DNA from: Spraguea lophii
Taxonomy: Eukaryota > Microsporidia > Spragueidae
Length of the DNA stretch: 64,000 nucleotides
Assembly (NCBI GenBank): GCA_001887945.1
Contig: LDOQ01000098.1
Coordinates: 35,317-99,316, forward strand
Reading direction: 5' to 3'
A program made the translations under genes and the position numbers. Below, piece after piece: positions 50,293-59,958 of this stretch (positions are counted from its first letter, which is position 1; every line of letters starts with the position of its first letter). The notes beneath the pieces are model-generated. The model saw nothing but the letters and a program-made list of their open reading frames with translations, did not search any database and had not been told where the DNA came from.

Positions 50293-50683
50293 ATGGTAAG
50301 TTATATTTTATTTTAATTTTTAGGGACAAATAAAAGGTAAATCTGTTAGAACTGCATCTAAAGTTATTGTTGAAAGATATTTCAACCGTCTTACAAACGA
50401 TTTTTATGATAATAGAAATGTTGTCATAGACGTTGCAGAAATAAGATCAAAGAAGCTAAGAAATAAAGTATCTGGATGTGTTACCAAGCTTTACAAGAGA
50501 GTAAAGAAAAATGGTGTTCCAGGACTTTATATCAAAGAGCATGAAGAAGAAAGAGAAAAGAAGGAAAGTTTTATTCCTAAAATAAGTATTTTGGATGAGG
50601 ATAAAGTAGAGGTTGATGAAGTGACTATGGAAATGATAAATCAATATGAAATCAATGGTGATTATGTCTTAGCTAAAAAATAA
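50293..50683 (+). CDS. RPS17: 40S ribosomal protein eS17 (Rps17), spliced
   Basis: Exon 1 is only the ATG (50293-50295). A 28-nt intron (50296-50323) follows, then exon 2 runs 50324-50683, giving 120 residues. Exon 2 has the eS17 core: GKSVRTASKVIVERYFNRLT, then NDFYDNRN, IRSKKLRNKVSGCVTKLYKR and EHEEEREKKESFIP. The human protein is 135 residues, so the C-terminus is slightly short. CCC at 50280-50282 lies 10 bases before the ATG. Without splicing the ATG would read into stops, so splicing is obligatory. The protein binds the head of the 40S subunit. Confidence 0.93.
50296..50323 (+). other. Spliceosomal intron of eS17, 28 nt
   Basis: It begins with a perfect 5' splice site GTAAGT and ends with TTTTAATTTTTAG. 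The TTTAAT next to the acceptor is a likely branch point. Its size and its position immediately after the start codon of a ribosomal protein gene are typical of microsporidian introns. It is phase 0, between codons 1 and 2. Confidence 0.92.
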
Positions 50684-51847
50684 TTAAAAATTAGTAAAAG
50701 GATAAAAATATTTTATTATTAAAAAAATATAATAATTATATTTAAGTGTTTATTATTTTTATTTTCTAAGGGAACTTTTTTTGTTAAAAAATACTTTAAT
50801 TCTAATAATAATTGCTATTATTTCATTTGGCAACATAATAATTGATATTGTAATAAATAATTCTTATCTCTAATAAAAATATTAATAAATCAACTTAAAA
50901 ATAATATAATTACTCTGTCAAGTAATATTAATTGGAATTAATAAATGAGAGTGTTATTTTTTAAATAAAGTATAATTCCAGATTATCAATAGATATAAAA
51001 TTGTAAATATAAACACAATAAATCTCATGTGATAGGTATTAGAAATAAAATATATCTGTTTTCTGTTAATGAGAATTACTAGAATTTGCTGTAATAATAT
51101 TTTTATTATCAATATATTGTATTATAAAATATATTTTGAATAGAAATGTCTGTGATAGTATACTTACTATTTGTATTGATAATATCTCAACTAGAATATA
51201 GAATCTATTTTTGAATATAATAACTTTTTTTAATTCATTATATATTGTATCATCAATGAAATAACATTTAAGAGACTGAGTGTTTCATGATATTATAAAT
51301 TATTTTAAACATATTATCTTTATTGTATCAAGTTACATACAACAATTAACATTAAAAGTGAATGTGATAAATTATTCTTTTGATATTGATAGTTATTCGT
51401 AATAATACAAGAATTCATTATTATAGAGATTTTTTATATAAATATAAAATTATATTACTTTGTGTATTATCCATTCTTATATATTGGATAAATATTTTTT
51501 TATATGAATAATTATTATTATGGTAAAGAATATTTTGTAAATGGATACATGGATACAAATTTGATATATCTGAAATTATGTAAGAGATTTTTTAAAAAAA
51601 TTTTTATCATTGAAAAAATCTTATAATTCATAGTTTGCTCTTAAAAATATAATATTTTATTTATGTATTTTCATCTGATTGAAACTTAACTTAAATATTT
51701 ATATTTACTTGTATTTATTTTTGTATTTACTTATATTTAACTTATATTACTTTTATTTCCATTTCCTTATATTTACTTATACTTTTTTTATTCATTATTT
51801 TGAATTCGTTTCAAATTCTATTTTTAAAATTTTTACTCTCCCCTAAT
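50684..51847. other. Long AT-rich spacer
   Basis: 1.16 kb with no gene or recognisable repeat. Imperfect TATTTACTTATATTTACTTA repeats occur at 51700-51785, just upstream of the CK2 gene. Confidence 0.5.
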
Positions 51848-52816
51848 ATGATTGTAAAATCTATTTCTAAAATAAATTCTGATTACAATGAAAAACAGGG
51901 AGAATCTTATTGGGATTATGAAAACTATAAAATAAATTTGGGAGATATAGATGATTATTATATTTATAAAAATATAGGGAAGGGAAAATATTCAGAAGTT
52001 TTTGAAGGAAGAACTAAAAATGGTGATAAATGTGTTATCAAGGTGTTAAAGCCAGTCAAAGAAAGAAAGATTTTGAGGGAAATAAAAATATTAAATACTT
52101 TGAAACATAAAAATATTGTGGAAATGATAGATGTGGTAAGAGATGGTGAATGTGATAATTATTCTTTGATTTTTAATTATGTGGAACATGTTGAAACAAG
52201 ACAGTTTTTTTGTAAAATAGGTGTAGATCAATTTAAAATATATTTAAAACAACTTTTGGAAGGATTGGCGTATGCACATTCAAAAGGGATATTTCATAGA
52301 GATATTAAGCCGTTGAATTTAGTGGTGGATGTAAAAAATAAAAATTTACGAATTATAGATTGGGGTTTGGCAGAGTATTATCATCCTCAGAAAAGTTATA
52401 GTGTAAGAGTAGCAAGTAGATTTTATAAAGGTCCTGAATTATTGGTAGAATATGATTATTATGATTATTCGTTGGATATTTGGGGTGTAGGATGTATTAT
52501 TGGAGAATTTATTACAAGAAAACCACCATTCTTTTTTGGAGAAGATAACACAGATCAATTATTAAAGATAGTGGGTGTGTTGGGGAAGAAAGATTTAATG
52601 AAATATATTCAGAAATATCAGATTAAATTACCAAAAGGTTTAAAGAATCAAATACCTATTAAAAATAGAAAGAATTTACAAGAATTTTTACCCAATGAGA
52701 TTAGTAAAAGCACAAATGCATTGCTTCTTGTTGATCTGATGGAAAAAATGCTTGTGTATGATCATTTAGAAAGAATAACAGCAGAAGAAGCATTGGAACA
52801 TGCTTTTTTTAAATGA
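51848..52816 (+). CDS. CKA1: Casein kinase II catalytic subunit alpha
   Basis: The frame extends to a TTG at 51800, but the first ATG is at 51848, five bases after CCCC (51840-51843), giving 322 residues. Ser/Thr kinase landmarks: glycine loop [12 protein letters not shown] (~43-54), VIK lysine Lys65, HRDIKPLN (150-157) with Asp152, and the CK2-specific DWG (171-173) in place of DFG. The basic [13 protein letters not shown] cluster that binds acidic substrates and heparin is present. CK2 phosphorylates acidic sites in many nuclear and cytosolic proteins. The length is close to that of other CK2 alpha proteins; no regulatory beta subunit lies in this window. Confidence 0.95.
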   Translation: MIVKSISKINSDYNEKQGESYWDYENYKINLGDIDDYYIYKNIGKGKYSEVFEGRTKNGDKCVIKVLKPVKERKILREIKILNTLKHKNIVEMIDVVRDGECDNYSLIFNYVEHVETRQFFCKIGVDQFKIYLKQLLEGLAYAHSKGIFHRDIKPLNLVVDVKNKNLRIIDWGLAEYYHPQKSYSVRVASRFYKGPELLVEYDYYDYSLDIWGVGCIIGEFITRKPPFFFGEDNTDQLLKIVGVLGKKDLMKYIQKYQIKLPKGLKNQIPIKNRKNLQEFLPNEISKSTNALLLVDLMEKMLVYDHLERITAEEALEHAFFK

Positions 52817-55017
52817 ATGATATTCTTATATTTTGATACAAAAACATTTCAAATTAGAAACCTTTTGTTTAAGTTTTTATATAAAGGATAACTATGTCAT
52901 TCGATTATAAAAATTTGGATAAAAGCAATAAATACAATGTATCTTTTTTTTTATTCTTTTAATATAATTTATAATTATTTTGTTATAAAATTTAAATAAA
53001 AACGTATTCACCTATAACGATTCTTTAAACATAATACTTTAAATTATATTGTCTTTCACATTTACCATTTTTAAATATTTTTCTAAAACTACTATAATTT
53101 TTAATATATGGAACGGTAATATACAACTATAAATATCGGATTAAAATTTTAACTGAGTATGTATTTATTACATTGAATGATTGTCTTTGATATTTGTATA
53201 TGATCATAACAAATGTCAATATTATTGAAATTGTATTTTTTATAAAACAAATCATAATACGTATTAAACTGGGTTATATCAGATTGAGGAGTCTATAATG
53301 ATCTTAAAAAATTAATTCAAGAATATGCATATAATGATCAACAATGTGAAACATTCTAGAAATATTTAAAAAAATAATTATAAACTCATACAGAAATCAA
53401 GAATAATTTTTTTTAGAAATAATTCTCAAAAGTTAAGGATAATAAAAAATGAATCCGTTGTTATAAAACTCCAATAATCGAAAACTACAATAATATAAAA
53501 AATGCCAGGTCAGCAAAAATCGTGCGAGTAGACAAAGTAGTTCATATATACTGCAAAAACTGCACCTTTTTCTTTTCTACAAGCTAAGTCAATACGATAT
53601 TTGTTTAGGCTTCTTGGAAATATGATATGCTTGATTTTACAATTTCTGCCGATTGTAATAAATGTTATATGATATTATTTTCTTTAAGATTTACGCGTTT
53701 TATAATTAATGCCATTAGTGCTTGTTTTATCGAAAAGATATATAATTAGGATTAAGGAAATGGATAGAGTACTCAAAAAAATTAAAGTTGAAATGATACT
53801 TTAATTGATTCGGTGTGGATGATAAAAATGTTTTTTATCGGAATGCTGGGTTTAATCCTATTAACTCTTCAACGCGCAATGACGGATATAGAATCTAATG
53901 ATGTTTTAATCACGAGTGTGGTTGATTTAAGTCAATCCTATATAAAAAATTAACTACACAAATAATGAATGAACTCAAGTAGTCACACAAAGGTATATCA
54001 AGAATAAAATATACGAAAAAGCTTTATTATATATTTTAAAAAATAATAACAATCCTATAAATCATTCTGGTGTAAATTAAAAATATTTCAAAGATGTGTA
54101 TATTGTAATTTGAAAAAAGGTATCTGAGACAAAACATATATGTGTAATCTGTAATATATATTTATGTTTGGGATATTGTTTTTTAGATTTGATTGAACCA
54201 AGTAAGAAGCAAATTAAACGATTTCAATTTTTCTTCGTGGATAAATCCGTCATTTGTTAGAAAATGAATAAGGAATGTTTTATTTGTTTTTTATCTTTAT
54301 TAAAAAAATGGGTGTTCGAGAGTTAATAACAGACGAGGCGTGAGATAATTTCTTTAAAAACTATAGTAACATTCAAAATTATATCCACTCCGTTTCAAAA
54401 AAAAACTTTATATCCATCCTTTAAAATAATGTAAATAACATTATAACTTATTAATATTTTAGATAGATACTGTATTATATTTTTAAAATATATTATTAAT
54501 AAATTAATGAATATAAAGCTTGTTTATCGATTTTATTTTCTAGATAAATTATTAAATCACCATCCAATTAACAATTTCACTATTATTTAAACGGTATAAA
54601 TATTTATTTTGTATTATGATATGCGATTTTTGTTTTACATTATACATATTCAAGCAATAACCATGTACGAAAATGGAAATCTCGATACATACGCCCAAAA
54701 AAAGGGAACAAAAATATATAAAACCAACATAAATTGAAATTATAAAATAATATTGAAGAAATAAATATGGAATTATTATAAAAAGAAATACGAAGTATTT
54801 ACCATTACCATAACTGAAACAAATATACGGAGAGAAACCATACTTAGAGTAACTTCAAATTCAAGAACTGGTAGTACGAACGAGTAAATTTTCAACAAGT
54901 TTTTATTAAATAATATTATTTATACAATTTTCAATAATATTATATTGTTCTTTTTTTAATATCTAAATTATTTGTTAATGTTATCGTACACTATGCCATG
55001 CTATTCCTTTTTCTTAC
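52817..55017. other. Long spacer with transposon debris
   Basis: 2.2 kb without an intact gene. A possible piggyBac relic lies at 53500-54200; the rest is AT-rich with nothing I can support. Confidence 0.55.
53500..54200 (+). pseudogene. Possible piggyBac-type transposase relic
   Basis: This stretch is less AT-rich than its surroundings but broken by stops in every frame. Near 54086-54190 two frames give RCVYCNLKKG followed by KHICVICNIYLCLGYCF. The spacing C-x2-C...C-x2-C-x5-C-x3-C-F is like the C-terminal Cys-rich domain of piggyBac (DDE_Tnp_1_7) transposases. Upstream catalytic motifs are not recognisable and no terminal repeats or TTAA target sites were identified. Confidence 0.35.
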
Positions 55018-55395
55018 TAATGAAACTTTTATTTATCAAAGCTTCCTGGCCGGTTGCGGCCTACCATGGTCTGTGACCTTCGGTTCCTCGAGCGAAATTA
55101 AACTTGTACTAACTGGTTTCGCTACAGATATGCATTAATCTCATCTTACCTTATGCTCCAGAGTGTTAGGATTTTGCGTCTGGTGCGCGTCGCCGCCCCC
55201 ACTTCCAGCTCTTAAGGAATTCCCAGCCTCTTTCGTTGCATAATATTGGCCGAATCACAAATCAATACAGGGATTGCAACTACATCAGCTAAACACTACT
55301 TTAATCTAGAAGCGGGGCCGTCATACAAGGCACAGCTATGCTGCGCTATCGAAACTTCACCCACTCAACAACCTTTTTCTTCTCTTCTGCGTTTA
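55018..55395 (-). mobile_element. Young 5'-truncated SINE
   Basis: On the minus strand this is nearly identical to the body and 3' end of copy B (38370-38745), with only a few differences. It stops at the AAT linker and lacks the tRNA-like head, a typical 5' truncation. No target duplication was identified with confidence. It lies ~300 bp upstream of the second USP-like gene. Confidence 0.85.
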
Positions 55396-55716
55396 TTATT
55401 ATTTTTTTTTGTTATTTCTTTTTGTATCAATATTCTATCTTGCATTTTAATAAAAAATAATTTTTTTCAATAAAATTATTTATTTATAGAAATTTTATTA
55501 ATCTATTATTGTCAATCTAATTATGTCTCTTGACAAAGTAAGTCACCCATTGTTTTATTTTAACAATAAATATTCATACAAATACATAATATTGTATCTT
55601 TATTATCCTTTTTTCTTGTTTCTATAATAATAATACCATTATTTTCAAATATTTTTTTAATCAAAAAATATTAAAGTATAAATTTCATCAATAAATAGAT
55701 ACATAACCACGACCCT

Positions 55717-56595
55717 ATGAATTACCGACATGTTGCCAGTATAATTTTACCAATATTTCTTTTAATATCTTTGATGGTAATAATAATATTTCTTATATTA
55801 TATTCAAAAAAAGATATTAATAACAACGAAATACTCAATAAAGCTGTACAAACCAAACGACCAATTGGGTTGGTCAATGGCAACAATACATGTTATTTTA
55901 ATTCATTGGTGCAATCTCTTTATCATTCTGGAGCAAAGGATTTTTTTATTAAGAATGACTTCCCAAAAGATACTGTAGGTTCATATTTAAAAGAATTATT
56001 CGATGAAATGGCAAAAGAAGAAACCAACATCTTTGATCCAACTCCAATATATATAAAAATACTTGCTAAATTACCAAATGCAACATTTGGAAAACAACAT
56101 GGTACTTTTGAAATACTTTCGAATATATTTATTAATCTGGAGATAGACTGTACAAAACCACAACAAGATCAATTGAATAGATATTTTTTAGCTGATCCTA
56201 ATGGTATTAACAAATATATAACACCAATAATTTTTGATTTTGAAGATGATGAAGAATATTATATACAATATTATAAAAATGATTACTTTTTTACATGGAA
56301 ATCTTTGCCTAAAATATTAATTTTATTTATAAATAGGTGTAGTTATAATGGAGATATTAAAGTTTTTAGAAACAATGTAATAATACCACATATATTGAAA
56401 GTAAATCAAAGAGAATATCAATTAAAATCATTTATAGAACATTATGGTCAAACTGCTTTAAGTGGTCATTATATAGCAAAAATAGAATATAATAAAAAAT
56501 GGTATGAAATAAATGATAAAAATATAGAAGAAATAAGAGATCCTATACAATCTAGACATTGCGTTATGTTAATTTACCAATTAACTGAAGTATGA
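55717..56595 (+). CDS. Membrane-anchored USP-type deubiquitinase-like protein (copy 2)
   Basis: 292 residues; ACCCT abuts the ATG. Hydrophobic segment ~9-29, then a 20-residue Asn-rich stalk and the USP Cys box RPIGLVNGNNTCYFNSLVQS with Cys59. The His box LSGHYIAKI has His251 and the probable Asp is 267. Residues ~60-130 differ from copy 1 at many positions, including the segment around DEMAKEETNIFDPTPIY. From ~132 to the end they are identical except one residue. The catalytic set appears intact, so activity is plausible. The signal anchor implies entry into the secretory route, with export a possibility. Confidence 0.82.
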   Translation: MNYRHVASIILPIFLLISLMVIIIFLILYSKKDINNNEILNKAVQTKRPIGLVNGNNTCYFNSLVQSLYHSGAKDFFIKNDFPKDTVGSYLKELFDEMAKEETNIFDPTPIYIKILAKLPNATFGKQHGTFEILSNIFINLEIDCTKPQQDQLNRYFLADPNGINKYITPIIFDFEDDEEYYIQYYKNDYFFTWKSLPKILILFINRCSYNGDIKVFRNNVIIPHILKVNQREYQLKSFIEHYGQTALSGHYIAKIEYNKKWYEINDKNIEEIRDPIQSRHCVMLIYQLTEV

Positions 56596-56615
56596 ATTTT
56601 GAAAATTTATTGATA
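56107..56615. repeat. 509-bp inverted near-identical tract (partner 41883-42391)
   Basis: See 41883-42391. The single mismatch I found is at the codon before the terminal IYQLTEV (Leu here, Val in copy 1). Homology ends abruptly 23 bp after the stop codon, just after TTTATTGATA. Confidence 0.85.
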
Positions 56616-59600
56616 GCTTATTTTTCTAATATAAAAATATTTTTATAAATAAGAGCTACATAATAAATAAATATATTATTATGGCAAATACTTCTTTAAC
56701 TATTTATTTGTATCCATTAATAAAATATTCCAAAGATTGATAATTAGAACAAAACATCTCAATAAATTAAAACGCATTTTTTTTCAATGTAAAATCCCTG
56801 CCAATATAATGTATTAGACTTAAATCTACTAAAATCATGAATCTATGTGATATACTTTCATTGCTAGATTTAAATAAAAAAATTATAAAAGTTTAAAATC
56901 TTTTATCACTTAACATGTCAAAAAAAGGATTAAAAATATATGATAAGTTAAATAAATTTTTATGAAAATATTCTTTTTATTGATAATTTTGTTTTGTATT
57001 TCAAAATATTAACTTTTTCAAATACCACTTTGATTATTATCGAAAAGATTCAGGCACTTGTAATCTATTGTGAGATAGAACATTTACTTTTTAAAATATA
57101 TTTAAATTCGTATTGATTGGGTTAACTACACATATATATTAAACTAATTTTACATTGTATCCTAGAATATTATGATTTTGAGTATAATATATTTATTATT
57201 TTTTAACTTAAATGATATTTCAGTCTCTTTTTGACATAATATTGCCCTGGTTACAAATCAATACATAGATTGCAATCACGCTGGTTATGTATTGCTTCAA
57301 TTTAATGGGTCATCATTAAGACATAACCAATGTTACGCTATCAAATATTCGTTTATTCAACGTCCTTAATTATTACTATTATTTTATAAAGTATTTAAAT
57401 AGGAAAATCAATAAGAATAATAAAATAATAAAAACAAATACATTATAATAATAAAAAATAATACAGGATAATTCAGAAATATTGTAAATTTAAATGAAGA
57501 TAATAATTTTAATATAAAACTTAAATAAATTAATAAATGCCAGAATAATTATATGTATTGATTAATAAAAGATTATTTTATAAAAATAATGAATAAAAGA
57601 TCATATATTTTTATTGAAATACTAATGGAGTTTATAAAATTTCAATTAAAATTTATAAATAATTTTTTTAATAACATATATAAATTTTATATAGACAAAA
57701 AGCTTATTTCGAATTAAATATCTAAAATATAGAAAAAATAATTGTTAACGAAATATATTATATATAATTCATTAAAAATAAAGGTAATATTTATAGTAAC
57801 TATTAAGATTTATAATAATAACACTTTATCTTGATAACATCTAATTGAAATGAAATATTTGAATACCTTATAATAAATTTGTATTGTGAAATTAGCAATA
57901 AATAAAAAGTAAAAAGATTATGTTTATATATAATAATATTAAATATAAAGGATATGTCTTTATTGAACTATAATGATTAGAGGAATTAGACGGAATAAAG
58001 AAATTTTCGGATCAACTTCAAGAATTTTAATAATAGTAAAGTCAAAGGTTATGAATTGTGAACTAACATTCAATGATTTAGTTATATTATTTAACACATT
58101 TTCCCATTATAAAATAACTAACAAATAATTACAATGTAAAATTAATATATGTAGATTATAATAAAAACATAAAATATATAATAATAATTGAAATACATAA
58201 AATGTTATATTAAACAATAATATAGATTATATAAGTATTGCCTGTATAATTTTCAATGAAAAGCAATTTAAAAAATACATATTATAAAATATATAAAATT
58301 AAAAGAAGATGAAATATATATTAGAATTTCATTGTTTATAAAAGAGTTATATTTTAAAATTATGTTGTACGTATTATCATAAATCTTTTTATTAGAATTT
58401 TATTATAAAAATGGACATAAAATATATTTGGAAGTAATAGTTATATAGAAAAAATTGTAAATATCAAATCAAAATTTTGTTGTAAATTTTCCTAATTCTA
58501 ATATATACAACCGTTATATTATAAATTTCATTGTATTTTACATTATATTTATATTTATTTAAGTAAAAAAATGAAATAACTTTTTAGCAACACTTTGATT
58601 ATAACCAAAATTTCTTGACAATTCTACATCAGCATGGTCTCAAATGAAGATACTTAAGAAAGATATATACAATTTCTAATAGCTTCACTGTATAAGTATT
58701 ATAATCTTGTTTTATTTCTTTCGTCTTAAATTTTATAGATTTATATATAATGTATACCTATAATTATTTTTATTTTTTTTATTTACTTGAAAATTTTTAA
58801 GATATTCTAATTTTCACAATAAATCAACACACAATTGTCAATCAAGTTTAATGAGTTTTTTATTCATATGGGCAGTATATTACCATTACATAATATTATT
58901 TTGAAAAATAAACACATATATCATAAATTATAAAGGTGGTTATTGGTTTTTTAATTGGAAAGCTTTACAATTAATGTTTGATTTATATTTAAAAGTTTTT
59001 TAAGTTTTAAAAGAAATATAAAAATTTAATTACTAAATTAGCGTTTAATAGATACAAAAGTAAAATAATATTATTTATCATATACGACTTTTTAATGAAC
59101 ATCTTTTAATAAAATTGAATGTTTTAAAAAATTATAGAACCAGTATAAATTAACGATATTGAAAGATTATAAACAGTTATGATATGGTTTTAAAACAAAG
59201 TAAAGATATATAATTTAAGAACAGTTATAAAAATATTTAATTAAAAAATATATAATCGAGTTTTTTTTCTCATTCTTACCAAGGGTAAAAAAATAAAAAA
59301 AAATTTACGGATATAAATCATTTTTATTTATATTATTCGTTTCATCAATATATATTAACTTATATAAGAAATTCATTTATACATATCATTTAACCATATT
59401 ATATATAAACAAAAAGGATCATTTTCCAATACATAATGTATATATTTTTTTATTTTATTATAAATATTACTTTTTTCTACGATAATATTTTATTGATTTA
59501 TATTCTTAAAAATAATATTAGTCAAAAACAAAAGAAAATTTTACAACAAAAACTAAAATAACCTATAAAGTTGTTATATCCTTTAATATGTTTTGTATTT

Positions 59601-59958
59601 TTTTTATTTTCAAACATGTTTTATTAATTACACTATAATCAATATTATTATATGTAACATCTTAAAATTTGTAAAATCATTCGAAAGCCTATTAATTTTA
59701 TCTATTCCTTTTATTATTTATTTTAAAATTATTTCACAAAATATTATATATATTTTTTGAGACGTTTGACAGGCACTTCAAATTATTTTTAAAAATAATA
59801 TTTTTCAATTTAATTTCATATAAATTTGAATTTATTTCAATTTCTCATATTATATTTATAAATTCATTTTGAAACTTTTTTATTATATAAAAAAAATTAA
59901 AATTAAATATTAAAAAAATGATCTAATTGGCATATAAGAAAAAAACCCCATATTTTTT
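56616..59958. other. Largest gene-free spacer of the window
   Basis: 3.3 kb of AT-rich DNA without a supported gene, holding one SINE relic (57030-57375). I found no other recognisable element. Confidence 0.6.
57030..57375 (-). repeat. Decayed full-body SINE relic
   Basis: Minus-strand body from the 3' end (GATTATTATCGAAAAGATTC) through CACAAATCAATAC-type and GCAATCACG-type segments to ACGCTATCAAATATTCGTTT and ATTCAACG, in the order of the young copies. It is strongly diverged and the head is absent. Confidence 0.75.

Noticed and set aside
51800..51847. Upstream extension of the CK2 alpha gene
   Set aside because: It begins at TTG and precedes the CCCC motif; the ATG at 51848 is better placed.
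55246..55473. 75-codon open frame
   Set aside because: It lies over the 5'-truncated SINE and runs into AT-rich flank; no start motif.
58590..58700. Possible further SINE relic
   Set aside because: Only short AT-rich similarity with uncertain order; not distinguishable from chance by eye.
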